Source: Atriophallophorus winterbourni
Lineage: Eukaryota; Platyhelminthes; Trematoda; Plagiorchiida; Microphallidae
Length of the DNA: 64,000 nt
Assembly (NCBI GenBank): GCA_013407085.1
Contig: JACCGJ010012553.1
Location: 1 to 64,000, forward strand
Reading direction: 5' to 3'
The position numbers and the translations under genes are program-made. Of the stretch, positions 33,140-44,288 are shown in pieces. The notes beneath the pieces are model-generated. The model searched no databases. It was not told the DNA's origin and saw only the letters and a program-made list of their open reading frames with translations. Numbering within the stretch: the first letter of the stretch is position 1; each line of letters begins with the position of its first letter.

Positions 33140-33660
33140 GCTCACGTGCGTACTGGTAAAGTACCACAAACTAAACTCAAATGCCGGTGAAATAATTATT
33201 GCGTGTTTAGTTCTTGTCCTACAAACATTTGCTGTTTAATTACTAATAAGAATGATTTTTCTGAACAGCTACTCACACAGGATATTATTCTTTACTCTTG
33301 TTGCATTGCGAAAATAGAACCAGCTTAATATCTATGTGAGAAGCCAAAGAGTTACACAATGCAATCACGATTATTTCCGCACGTATGGCGTGATGCTGAC
33401 CTTTTGTATTGGAATGTTATTCACCATCTTGCCGCACAATAAAATTCCAGTTTAGATAGCATTTTGCACAAAAACAACGAGAACAATGGTTTTTGCTATC
33501 ACAACATTTTTGCATGCAGATTTGCACCCTGCTATTCAGCAAACCTGAGTTTCTCACACGTTCACATCCATCTCTGTTAATGCTCTTTAGTGCGTTCAGC
33601 ACCAGAACGGTTTTAGCGCCGCCGGTGAAAAATTTCAATAAAAATTAGTGAAAACCTTTG
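33140..33660 (-). pseudogene. Penelope-like element 5' region, block Y
   Basis: Nearly identical to 27,690-28,260. The open frame 33,638-33,417 has a cysteine-rich CCDSKNHCSRCFCAKCY segment. It is joined to the RT palm piece through a GAAGAAGAAGAAGA-rich stretch (33,112-33,132) that probably marks a deletion junction. Confidence 0.5.
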
Positions 33661-33679
33661 GGAACTCACAAGTGATTGT

Positions 33680-33905
33680 GTAGTGTTAGAGGCTGAAACA
33701 GAAGCGTCCTGCATAATCACGCTACATCTTTTATCTCGCATCAATCCATTTTTTATCTGCAGTTGCACAAATAGCAATTTAGGCTCCAATACATTACTGT
33801 GACTGTAGGCGGAGATCACAAGATGTTTTGCTTTTCAAGGTCGTATATGAAAAACATCTACTTCACAAGAGCTTGATTACAACCAATGGACAATGGACAA
33901 CCAAA
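33680..33905. other. ~225-bp segment present only in block Y
   Basis: Between AAGTGATTGTGTAG and ACGGGAGTTCTCGCC this copy has an extra ~225 bp, whereas block X (28,265-28,285) joins the two directly. It is either an insertion here or a deletion in X. No terminal repeats were noticed. Confidence 0.5.
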
Positions 33906-34500
33906 GACGGGAGTTCTCGCCAGCGAGCAATAATGATATTATGATCAATATTTACGCCACAATGCACATTGATATCCTTTATGGTCAGAGGATTTATTGA
34001 TAAGAAATAATCGCAATTTTGTACAGACGCGTATAAACCCTTCTACATATCTGCGATTTAACTTTCAAAAACAGACATGCTACATAATTTTGTTTTCGTT
34101 ATTCATGAACACTAACCCCGGCCATACCTGTGTCCCAAACACTTATCCTTGTTTGTAGCCTTTTATCCTACCGGTACAGAAGAAGAAGAATGACTTTATT
34201 CGTGTTCACGAATTTTCAGCAATATAAAAACAACACTTACTCTCGCAATAGCTCATTCCAAAACTAAATCTGATTCCATAATAATAAACATATGACAGCG
34301 AAAATTATTTTGTCTTCTTCTTTTTGATACAAAGGGAGGTAGCGATTCCCGTATGAGCGTCATCACTGAAACGATAGATTCACCAAAACAGTGAGTCTCG
34401 GGGCTTACCACTCTGATTGCAAGTTCTTGCGGTAATGCATACCGTGCGTTGACCACTCGAATGGACAACGTGACTTTCTCCCGGAGCCGCAATGTCTTCA
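33906..34500 (-). pseudogene. LTR-like region and gypsy C-terminal remnant, block Y
   Basis: Copy of 28,261-28,780. The minus-strand frame 34,492-34,253 (RLREKVTLSIRVVNARYALP, then SPETHCFGESIVSV) overlaps the C-terminal tail that follows the gypsy integrase at 28.7 kb. No integrase core is left here. Confidence 0.5.
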
Positions 34501-34834
34501 GGTTTTAAACTTGATGGCTATGACAGCGAGTACTTGTAGGGTCTGTTGTAATGTTGAACCGGAAAATCAAAGTGGAATCCGGCGGGTAAAAACGAGATTG
34601 AAGCGTCGAAGTCAATGTATCAGTTGATAAAGACGCAAATTGTTAAGACGATCTTCATAGGTGTGAAAATGGAGAAGTTTGACCTGATTCTATAGATTAG
34701 CATACACCCTTGTTTGACCCCTCGGCGAATATTAAAGGCTTTTTAACTGAAACCGTTAAAATGGACTGAGCCCTTCGTGATAGATTAGAAAGAATCAAAG
34801 AGTTTGTGCACTCTTCAAGGGTAGCCTATCAGAT
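34501..34834. other. Unassigned stretch before the satellite
   Basis: A short block (TTTTTAACTGAAACCGTTAA at about 34,740) is shared with intron 8 of the host gene (about 54,125). Nothing else was recognised. Confidence 0.35.
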
Positions 34835-36442
34835 CAGGCAAAGTTATGCTAGTATGCCACTGTTATATAGGGTTCGTACAACGAACCACGATGTTCAGAC
34901 ACAGAGTCACAAAGTGATTCTTGTTCAAAGCAATCAAGGAGCTTATGGATGATCGAATTAATTTGTTGCTCACATCCCCATCCCTTACACAACACTACCG
35001 GTTTCTGGCTGTTAGCCGTCGTCAGGTGTAGAGAGCAGGAACAGTTTCAGTGGGCCTTGAAACAGTGGTAAAGTGGTGAACAATGTTATGCTTGTATGCC
35101 ACTGTTATATAGGGTTCATACAACCAACCAAGATGTTCAGACACAGAGTCACAAAGTGATTCTTGGACAAAGCAATCAAGGATCTTATGGGTGATCGAAT
35201 TAATTTGTTGCTCACATCCCCATTCCTTACACAACACTATCGGTTTCTGGCTGTTTGCCGTCGGCAGGTGGAGAAAGTATGATCAGGTTCAGTGAGCCTT
35301 GAAACAGTTGCAAAGTGTTAATCAAAGTTATGCTTCTATGCCGCTGTTATATAGGGCTCGTACAAAGAAACATGATGTTTAGACACAGAATCACAAAGTG
35401 ATTCTTGGTCAAAGCACTCAAGGCGTTTATCGATGATTAAATTAATGTGTTGCTCACATCCCCATCCCTTACACACCACTACCGGTTTCTGGCGGTTTGC
35501 CGCCGACAGGTGGAGACAGTAAGATCAGATTCAGTGAGCCTTGAAATAGTGGTAAATTGGTAATCAAAGTTTTGCTTGTATGCCACTGTTATACAGGTTT
35601 CGTTCAAAGAACCATGATGTTCAGACTCAGAATCATAAAGTGATTCTTGGTCAAAGCACTCAAGGCGCTTGTGGATGACCAAATTAATGTGTTGCTCACA
35701 TCCCTATTACTTACACACCACTACCGGTTTCTGGCTGTTTGCCATCGTCCGGTTTAGACAGTAAGATCAGTTTCAGTGAGCCTTGAAACAGTGTTAAAGT
35801 GGTTAACAAAGTTATGCTTGTATGCCACTATTATATAAGGTTCGTACAACGGACCACGATGTTCAGACACAGAATCACAGAGTAATTATTCGTCGAAGCG
35901 CTCTAGGCGTTTTTGGATGACCAAATTATGTGTTGCTCACATTCCCATCCCTTACACAACACTAACGGTTTCTGGTTGTTTGCCGTCGTCAGGTGTAGAC
36001 AGTAAGATCAGGTTCAACGAGCCTTGAAATAGTGGCAAAGTTGTAAATCAAGTTATGCTTGTATGCCACTGTTAAATAGGGTTCGTAAAACGAACCACGA
36101 TGTTCAGACACAGAATCACAAAGTGAAACTTGGTCAAAGCACTCAAGGCGCTTCTGGATGACCAAATTAATGTGTTGCTCACATCCCCAACCCTTACACA
36201 GCACTACCGGTTTCTGGCTGTTTGCCGTCGTCAGGTGGAGACAGTAAGATCAGGTTCAGTGAGCCTTGAAACAGTGGCAAAGTGGTAAACAAAGTTATGC
36301 TTTGATGACCCTGTTATATAGGGTTCGTACAACGAACCACGATGTTCAGACACAGAGTCAAAGATTGATTCTCGGTTGAAGCACTCGAGGAGCTTACGGA
36401 TGACCAAATTAATTTGTTGCTCACATCCCCATCCCTTACACA

Positions 36443-36480
36443 CCACTACCGGTTTCTAGCTGTTTGCCGTCGTCAGGTGG
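36443..36480 (-). ncRNA. Representative array hammerhead motif
   Basis: Minus strand: CCAC, CUGACGA, C-GGC-AAACA-GCU-A, GAAAC, CGGUA, GUGG. The core strings and four stem I pairs are intact, and predicted cleavage falls after CGGUA. The 10.1-11.1 pair is C-A in place of G-C and the far end of stem II is a C-U mismatch, so activity as a monomer is doubtful. The self-complementary ACCGGU would allow a dimer to form a longer stem III. Confidence 0.6.
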
Positions 36481-36927
36481 AGACAGTAAGATCAGGTTCA
36501 GTGAGCCTTGAAACAGTGGCAAAGTGGTAAACAAATTTCTGCTTGTATGTTACTTTTATATAGGGTTCGTTCAAAGAAACATGTTGTACAGACACAGAAT
36601 CACAAAGTAATTATTGGTCAAAGCACTCAAGGCGATTATGGATGACCAAATTAATGTGTTGCTCACATCCCCATCCCTTACACACCACTACCGGTTTCAG
36701 GCTGTTTGCCATCGTCAGGTGGAGACAGTAAGATCAGGTTCAGTGGGCCTTGAAACAGTGGATTAAAGGTAAACAAGGTTATACTTGTATGCCAACTGTT
36801 ATATAGGGTTCGTACAACGAACCACGATGTTCAGACACAGAATCACAAAGTGATTCTTGGTCAAAGCACTCAAGGCGCTTGTGGATGACCAAAGTAATGT
36901 GTTGCTCACATCCCCCTCCCTTACACA

Positions 36928-36965
36928 CCACTACCGGTTTCTGGTTGTTTGCCGTCGTCAGGTGG
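36928..36965 (-). ncRNA. Array hammerhead motif, second example
   Basis: The same layout with CUGACGA, GAAAC, ACCGGU and CCAC/GUGG intact, and AAC replacing AGC in stem II. Confidence 0.55.
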
Positions 36966-38348
36966 AGACAGTAAGATCAGGTTCAGTGAGCCTTGAAACA
37001 GTGGATTAAAGGTAAACAAGATTATACTTGTATGCCAACTGTTATATAGTGTTCGTACAACGAACCACGATGTTCAGACACAGAATCACAAAGTGATTCT
37101 TGGTCAAAGCAATCAAGGCGCTTGTGGATGACCAAAGTAATGTGTTGCTCACATCCCCATCCCTTACACACCACTACCGGTTTCTGGCTGTTAGCCGTCG
37201 TCAGGTGTAGAGAGCAGGAACAGTTTCAGGGGGCCTCGAAACAGTGGTAAAGTGGTGAACAATGTTATGCTTGTATGCCACTGTTATATAGGGTTCATAC
37301 AACGAACCACGATGTTCAGACACAGAGTCACAAAGTGATTCTTGGTCAAAGCAATCAAGGAGCTTATGGGTGATCGAATTAATTTGTTGCTCACATCCCC
37401 ATCCCTTACACACCACTACCAGTTTCAGGCTGTTTGCCGTCGGCAGGTGGAGAAAGTATGATCAGGTTCATTGAGCCTTGAAACAGTTACAAAGAGTTAA
37501 TCAAAGTTATGCTTGTATGCCACTGTTATATAGGGTTCATACAACGAACCACGATGTTCAGACACAGAGTCACAAAGTGATTCTTGGTCAAAGCAATCAA
37601 GGAGCTTATGGGTGATCGAATTAATTTGTTGGTCACATCCCCATCCCTTACACAACACTATCGGTTTCTGGCTGTTTGCCGTCGTCAGGTTTAGACAGTA
37701 AGATCAGTTTCAACGAGCCTTGAAACACTGGCAAAGTTGTAAAGAAAGTTATGCTCGTATGCCACTGTTATATAGTGTTCATACAACGAACCACGATGTT
37801 CAGTCACACCACTTCCGGTTTCTGGCTGTTTGCGGTCGTCAGGTGCAGACAGTAAGGTCAAGTTCAGTGAGCCTTGAAACAGTGGTAAATTTGTAAAAAA
37901 GTTATGCTTGGATGACCCTGTTATACAGGGTACGTACAAAGAACCATAATTTTCAGACACAGAATCACAAAGTGATTCTTGGTCAAAGCACTCAAGGCGA
38001 TTATGGATGACCAAATTAATGTGTTGCTCACATCCCCATCCCTTACACACCACTACCGGTTTCTGGCTGTTTGGCGTCGTCAGGTGAAGACAGTAAGATC
38101 AGGTTCAGTTCAATTCAATCCAATTCAATTCAATTTTAATGGTCTAAAAAGCATATAGCTTCACAAAAACCACAGAAAAATATGGAAGTTTACAAGTAAC
38201 ATATCTCAGTTAAAAATGGGATTTGTTTACTTACTGAACAGTTCGGGAATCAGGTAAATATCCAAATGAGAGAAACTGTTTTCACTCAGTAGAGTGGCAC
38301 ATTTATGTCCATGGGGTCGAGATGATTTGATGTGTGAGTTCAAAGTTA

Positions 38349-39715
38349 TTATGTTGTGGAATACATAGTCTCAATGTTCGGATGAGTCGACAGGAATTTC
38401 GACAGGAATTTGTCTATGCTGGATTTGAATATGTCCAAGTTGGGTGCATGTGCAACATTCGAGGGTAGGGAGTTCCAAGTGAAACATACACGTACAGAAT
38501 AAAAATATCTTCGACAGTTCAGTCGCGAGTCGGGAATTTGTACTGTGTACTCATGACTCCGGCTGGTTCTTGGTGGTTGTCGTGTGAATAGTGTATTAAG
38601 GGGGTGGCTGGGGGTATGCAATATGTTAAACATTAGGATCAGATCACCTCTAAGACGTCGGTAAGGAGAGTCGAAGAGGTTGAGGTTTGCAATACGATCT
38701 TCGTATTGTTTGTGCTTTAAGCCGCACACGAGCTTCGTGGTCCGATGATAGATTCGCTGCAAGAGATTGATGTCTTTCTTTAACCAGGGTGACCAAGCCT
38801 GAACCGCATACTCCATGGTGGGCCTCAAGTAGGTATTAATTATTCGATGAACAGTCGGCTTCGTGAAACTCCCAAACACGCGTTTCAGCAGAATCAGTAC
38901 TTTTGACGTCTTTTCGTAGACAGCCTTAACGTTGTGTGACGGTTTCAACGTGCTGCTCACCCACAAACCCAAGTCCTTCTCCTTGTCAGTTATTTCAAGA
39001 GTATGGGAACCAAGGGTGTAAGAGAACTCGAAGGGTTTTCCAACTGTCAATACCTTGCATTTTCTCACATTGAAAGGAAGTTCATTTCGAACCGACCATT
39101 CCTGTAAGACATTGAGGTCCAGATGAAGCTGTCTGCAATACTCAGTTGTGTCCACAACTTGATATCATCCGCAAATAGCAATATTTTGCACCGAACAAGT
39201 TTTGGTAAATCGTTTACATAGAGCAAGAAATGAATTGGTCCAAGCACCGATCCCTGCAGCACTCCACTTGTTACTGTAATGGGCCATGACAAAGCACCAT
39301 CAACCCTTACTCGAATAACACGGTCACGGAGATAATCCTCCAACCAGGCTAGTAATGAGCCCTTGATGCCACATTGCTCTATTTTTTGTAGTAACAAACT
39401 GTGGTTAACACGATCGAATGCTTTGGACATATCCAGATAACAAGCATGTATGGTGAAACCTTTGTCCACAGCTTGTGTCCAGTCATCGAGGGCAAGGAGA
39501 AGGTTTGAAAGGCAAGAGTGTCTTTTTCTGAAGCCATGTTGTTCGATTGCGAGCAAGCAATTATCTTCCAGGTGATTTGTGATGCTGTTTGCAACGAGGC
39601 GCTCCATCACTTTAGAGATCACCGGTAGTAGTGTTACTGGTCGATAATTGGATACTTCAGAACGTTTCGCTCCTTTGTAGTCGGGAGTAATGATACCAGT
39701 ATTCCATTCACAGGG
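38349..39715 (-). pseudogene. CR1-A copy II ORF2 reverse transcriptase and C-terminus
   Basis: Frame 39,622-39,065 begins in RT block 2 and carries FRKRHSCLSNLLLALDDW, CYLDMSKAFDRVNHSLLLQK (motif A), SGVLQGSVLGPIHF (motif B) and ILLFADDIKLW (motif C). A shift near 39,130 leads to frame 39,155-38,349 with ELPFNVRKCKVLTVGK, KEKDLGLWVSSTLKPS, INTYLRPTMEYAVQAWSPWL and LNCRRYFYSVRVCFTWNSLP. The stop is at 38,349. Confidence 0.85.
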
Positions 39716-39724
39716 AAAGAAACG

Positions 39725-41164
39725 TTAGGTTATAGAGAGGTTAAATAAGTAGGTAAGCGGTGTACACAAAGAATAGGCACAGCTTCTGAGGATCAGCGGG
39801 ATAATTTCATCAGCTCCAAGAGACTTTCTCGTGTTGAGATTTAACAATGTACGGAGGACACTGTCCGAGCTAAAAGTTAGTTGTTGTAAAACGTTTTCTG
39901 GCGAGATCACGGAGGTCAAAGGACTGGTTACGGTGTTCGGTGGACTGAATACAGTGGAGAAGAATTGGGCTAGAACTTCGGCTGATTGCGATGCTGTCGT
40001 TGTTATTCTATCACATGTATTTAGGGCGGCAACACCTGGTTTTACTCTAGACCGGTTATTTATGATCTGATAGAGAATTTTTGGGTTTGATTCCATTTTG
40101 TCGAGTAAATGTTTTTGATAATTCAATTTGTCGTCAACAACAAGTTTGTTTACCTTATTTCTCAGCAAACGGAATGTTTCCCAACTTTCAGCAGTGCTAT
40201 CAAGTCGGTGAGCCCGCCATGCAGCATTTCGCATAGTCAACCATTTTCGTGTTCGGCTTCTCAGTTTAAACGTGTATCCCCTTTTCCGTACCTTCGGAAC
40301 ATGATGAGAGTGCATTTCAACTGCAATTTTAATTTCGTTTGCCATCCATTGCCACTGACCTTGTACGCTGTCGGACTCGAGACCAGGGTCTGTGACATTC
40401 TTCAGAGTAGTATTAAGTTGTGAAAAGTCAATTTTCCTAATCAACTTGCTGGTGTCACTTGTTCTGATTGCCTGACAAATATAATCAAACGTGATAACTA
40501 AGTGGTCACTGAGTCCCATAGGAGCTTCATAAGCGAGACTTTCAATCACGTACTCTTCGTTTGTCAGTATCAAGTCCAAGATAGACGGCGTATCACTACC
40601 CCGAAATCGGGTATTGTCAAAAATATAGTTGTAAAGTGGAATGTCCTCCAGCAACTGTTGAAATGAAGCATTCAAGGAGTTTTCTGGATAGACTGAATTT
40701 CCCTTATAGTTCGGCAAATTGAAATCTCCTATCAGAAGAAGTCTGCCGCCGTATCTGGTAGCCGCTAAGCGTATGTTTGCAACTAATGCTGAATTGTAGG
40801 CTTCATCGGCGGAGGGCGAACGGTAAATCACACCCACTGTACATTTTTCTTCTTCTGCTGTTACATTCAGGGAACACCACAGTGTGTCTTGTAGTTGTAA
40901 GTCTTCATCAGTGATCTCTTGGCATGACAAACTCTGAACGTGATATAGAGCAACACCGCCTCCTCGAGCCAGGCGATCGCGACGAAGTAGAGACATACCC
41001 TCAATGACTACTTCGTTGTCTGTTAAAGTTGGATGGAACCATGTCTCAGTTACGGCAATCACGTCTGGTGAGTGTGTGGTAGTTAGTTCAGTCAATTCGT
41101 GTAATTTATTTGTCAAGCATTGGGCATTCGTATACAAAAATTTGACAACCGATGTTGACAGCAA
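39725..41164 (-). pseudogene. CR1-A copy II ORF2 endonuclease and linker
   Basis: A 479-codon uninterrupted frame. YTNAQCLTNKLHEL, AVTETWFHP, LRRDRLARGGGVALYH, VGVIYRSPS, LLLIGDFNLPN, SILDLIL and MGLSDHLVITF (SDH) are all intact. The linker TFKLRSRTRKWLTMRNAAWR and KPGVAALN follows, then the RT lead-in LNLNTRKSLGADEIIPLIL. It stops at 39,725 and the RT continues in another frame. Confidence 0.85.
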
Positions 41165-41216
41165 AGACGGTTCGAGACAGAAATATCGGCTCGGTCGGAA
41201 TCAACAGGAAAGTAAT

Positions 41217-41762
41217 TTACTTCGCCGACTCGGATAGAGTCGGCTGAATTCCGTTTTTTTCACCAGGTTTAGATTTTTCATTCTGCACAGTATTTAGACA
41301 GTCGGGATCATCCGGGTTGTCATTAGTTTCGAGGCGTCTAGGAATTATTTTAATCTCTCGGGGCAATTTGTAACGAAATTGCTTCCAGTGTTTAAGAACG
41401 GTATCAGCCATACTGTCTGTCAGCAGTGTCAGTTTAAGGGGGCGCGGAGCGTTACCCTCGTATTTCGGGGATGTCGGGATCCGAAAAGTATCGATAACAG
41501 CAATATTGTTCGTTTGGATAGTATCGCTAATAAATTTCCATTGTAGTATATCGTGTTTCGAGTTGCACTTTGCGTCTGAACTGACAGCAGCTTCAGGAAC
41601 GTTCAGGATTATAAGACTACGTCTGTCACGCTCGTTTACTTTCCCAGTGGTCCTGTTTAGTGCCGATTTTACCCGTTCGCTCAATTTTACTCTAGAGTAT
41701 TCTACCCCAACGAGCGCGTATCCTACGATATACCTGCATTCAGGTCGCAGAATACAATACAC
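41217..41762 (-). pseudogene. CR1-A copy II ORF1, C-terminal RRM-like part
   Basis: A 181-codon minus-strand frame with RDRRSLIILNVPEAA, NIAVIDTFRIPT and RPLKLTLLTDSMADTVLKHW, a second RRM-like unit parallel to that at 43.5 kb. It ends in a hydrophilic tail at 41,217, 52 bp before the ATG assigned to ORF2. The join to the upstream part was destroyed by the CR1-B insertion. Confidence 0.7.
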
Positions 41763-41769
41763 GAAATCG

Positions 41770-43415
41770 TTGTGAAACCCGAGAGTGTCCTGGTAAAGCT
41801 ACGCGGGTTAAATACAAAAAATCCCCAGGTGCTGATGAAATAACACCATTCATCCTAAAGCAATGCGCCCATGCTCTATTCTCACCACTCTCTGACCTTT
41901 TCAACCTGTCCTTGAGTTGTAGCACGGTTGCTAATGACTGGAAATGTGGACTAATCACTCCGATATACAAAGGAGGGAACCGATCTGATGTGTCTAACTA
42001 CAGACCAGTCACGTTGTTGCCAGTGGTCTCTAAAGTTCTCGAACGACTTGTGGCCGACGAACTTATCAAACACTTGGAACAAAATAAGCTTCTTTCCATC
42101 GCACAGCACGGATTCAGGACAAGACACTCCTGTCTCACCAATCTTCTCATAACTCTTGATAATTGGACTCGAGCCGTGGACGATGGATGCCCTATCCATG
42201 CGTGTTACTTGGACATGTCTAAAGCTCTTGATCGTGTTAACCACAGCATACTGCTACAAAAATTGGAATAGCTCGGGGTATGCGGCAGATTATTGGCCTG
42301 GATAAAGGACTACTTGACTGGTAGAGTTATAAGGGATAGAGTTGATGGGGCACTATCAAGGCCAGTAGAAGTTACAAGTGGCGTACCTCAAGGCTCAGTC
42401 TTGGGGCCAATACTCTTCCTCGTGTACGCGAATGATATACCTGAAATCGTAAGCAGAAAAATCATTTTATTTGCGGATGACATCAAAGTCTGGACTAGCA
42501 TACGCACCATAGCAGATTGCGAAATTCTCCAAAAAGATCTCGAAGCACTTCATAATTGGTCCTTGCGGAACTGCTTACCATTCAACATCCAAAAATGTAA
42601 AATGTTGAACGTCGGTAAATCATTCGAATTCACATACTCTCTGGGATCTCAGCAACTTCATGGGTTACTGAAGAGAAAGACCTGGGCGTGTGGATTAGCA
42701 GTAACCTGAAGTCTTCACGGCACTGTTCTGTTGTATACAAAAAGTCCTGCCAAATCTTAGCATTGCTCAGAAGGATCTTTGGTCGTTTCTCAAAGCAGAT
42801 ACTCCCACGTATAATTAACACCTATATCAGACCAACAATGGAGTATGCTGTTCAAGCATGGTTCCCATGGTTACAAAAGGACATGACCTTGCTGCAACGG
42901 GTATACCACCGCGCTACAAAACTGGTGACCGGGCTATACAACAGGCCATACGAGGAGCGGATTGCAACACTAAACCTCTTTGACTTTTCGTACCGTCGTC
43001 TCAGGGGTGACTTGATCCTGCTTTTCAATATTCTGCATACAGTGGATCACCCACTCGAACACCTGTTTCATCGGCAAGAAGCACGTGGTAGCAGATCGCA
43101 TGGATACAAGTTAATTATTCCACACTCCAGATCAAATTGTCGAAGGTTTTTCTTTGCTGTCAGAGTCTGTTTTCTATGGAACTCCCTGCCCCCACATATC
43201 ATTTGCGCAACAAGCCTGAACATGTTCAAGGCTGAACTTGACAAGTATATGTTGACCAAACCCAACTTTGCACCTGAATACACGTGCTGACTTTCCATGT
43301 GTATAAAACATTTGTGTTGTTTTTATGAATTCCCTATATTTTTAATCTGTGGTTACTGTAAAGTATTTACTTTTTGGACCATTAAAACTTTGAATTACTT
43401 TGAATTACTTTGAAA
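41770..43415 (+). mobile_element. CR1-B copy, 5'-truncated, nested inside CR1-A ORF1
   Basis: The plus strand starts in the RT lead-in (LNTKKSPGADEI across a frameshift at about 41,820) and runs to a 3' UTR ending in tandem CTTTGAATTA units (43,388-43,415). It lies opposite to and within ORF1 of CR1-A copy II. The tail unit differs from the TTGAA tail of CR1-A, showing a separate family. No clear target-site duplication was seen. Confidence 0.85.
41860..43290 (+). pseudogene. CR1-B reverse transcriptase and C-terminus
   Basis: Three frames: 41,912-42,271 (WKCGLITPIYKGGNRSDVSN, FRTRHSCLTNLLITLDNW, CYLDMSKALDRVNHSILLQK), then a nonsense codon at about 42,269. Next, 42,293-42,709 has SGVPQGSVLGPILFLVYAND and IILFADDIKVW. 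Last, 42,688-43,290 has IINTYIRPTMEYAVQAWFPW, LNLFDFSYRRLRGDLIL and VRVCFLWNSLPPHI. Motif A has AL for AF. Confidence 0.85.
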
Positions 43416-43434
43416 GATACGTGATGTATTCTCT

Positions 43435-43659
43435 TTACCATCTTGCCGATAATAGTACATCTTCTAGTTCCTCTTCATTTCGCAACACTACCTTGAACAG
43501 TCTCGGTTTGTCTTGATGCGGCGCTTTGGGAGCACGTGTCAAGCGGGTCAGTGAAACCGAAGTGGTCGTTTTTATGCACATCCTAGTGCACAGTTCCGAC
43601 CATTTAGCTATGTCATGCTGCTGTCTAGTTGACAATAGTGTTTCAGTTGCCTCTGGCAC
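43435..43659 (-). pseudogene. CR1-A copy II ORF1, central RRM-like part
   Basis: The frame contains IAKWSELCTRMCIKTTTSVS and KPRLFKVVLRNEEELEDVLL, resembling one RNA-binding (RRM-like) repeat of type II ORF1 proteins. It is cut at about 43,435 by the nested CR1-B. The rest continues at 41,762. Confidence 0.6.
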
Positions 43660-43811
43660 ATTGGCACAGATAATGCTGAGTTAAACGTTTTTTGAGGTTG
43701 GTTTCTTGAACACAACACTTGATGAGGAGGGCTTTAGTTTTGACTTGATTCTATCGTTCTTTTTGGTATCTTGTAGCAATATTTCGGAATATTTAGTTGT
43801 ACTAGTGGTGT

Positions 43812-44255
43812 TTAAAGGTGAGGTTGAATGTTCTGGAGCCTTCGTTGTTGGCTAATCAGTAGCTCAATTGAGTTTCTCATTTGTGCAAACTGATTTTCCA
43901 GATGTGACAGTCTACTCTCCATTTCAATAGGCCCTTTACAAACCGTCAAGTTTTTACTGTTGTTGCGGACATCTTTCTTGGAATGTCTACAGCTAGCACA
44001 AACATAACAAACGGATGCGCATCTCTCATCGTTTACAAGTCTCACGCAATCATCAGTCAAATTCTCATCACATGAAACGTGTTGGTGAAACCCGCAGAAT
44101 ATGCATTTAACCGAAACAGAATCAACGCTTACCGGGTCTAGACACGTGATACAGAGGTCACACAGAATCGCCGTCGCATGGGTACTTCTCACGGTCACAG
44201 CTGAATCGATTTTTTTCTTTGTCGGTGCAATGGATCTAGTGACACGTACGCACAT
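43812..44255 (-). pseudogene. CR1-A copy II ORF1, N-terminal part with PHD-like zinc finger
   Basis: The ATG at 44,255 (minus) opens a 148-codon frame. Residues about 30-90 hold a cysteine/histidine cluster (CDLC, CLDP, CIFCGFHQHVSC, CYVCASC) spaced as in a PHD-type finger. A short coiled-coil-like end follows (MESRLSHLENQFAQMRNSIE). CR1 ORF1 proteins often carry a PHD-like finger and bind the element's RNA. Confidence 0.75.
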
Positions 44256-44288
44256 GTTTGCGGGCTGCACAGGGCTTGTTGGCTGTAG

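Larger units (their letters stand above)
34835..38108 (-). repeat. ~242-bp tandem satellite carrying hammerhead ribozyme motifs (left block)
   Basis: Fourteen monomers of 240-243 bp (one shortened to 154 bp). The plus-strand landmark ACCACT/AACACT starts at 34,991, 35,233, 35,475, 35,717, 35,958, 36,200, 36,442, 36,684, 36,927, 37,170, 37,412, 37,654, 37,808 and 38,049. On the minus strand each reads stem I (CCAC), CUGACGA, GGC-AAACA-GCC, GAAAC, CGGUA, GUGG. That is the order of a type I hammerhead with a palindromic ACCGGU stem III. At 34,991 and 35,958 stem I changes on both sides together (ACAC/GUGU). Most copies have a C-A mismatch at the base of stem II, and some have core mutations (35,233, 35,475, 35,717, 37,412). 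The array is broken at its right end by a CR1 insertion. Confidence 0.85.
38109..44288 (-). mobile_element. CR1-A copy II: near full-length CR1 with ORF1 and ORF2
   Basis: Inserted in the satellite: the monomer sequence stops after AGGTTCAG (38,108) and resumes with TGAGACTTGAAAC (44,289). On the minus strand, ORF1 starts at 44,255 and ORF2 at about 41,164, and the 3' UTR ends in a TTGAATTGAA-type tail (38,109-38,137). Without the nested CR1-B (41,770-43,415) it is about 4.5 kb, the usual size for a CR1 with both ORFs. Only a few frameshifts break ORF2, so it is fairly young. Confidence 0.85.

Noticed and set aside
34835..38108. Regularly spaced direct repeats as a possible CRISPR array
   Set aside because: The whole 242-bp unit is repeated, with no unique spacers, and the context is eukaryotic.
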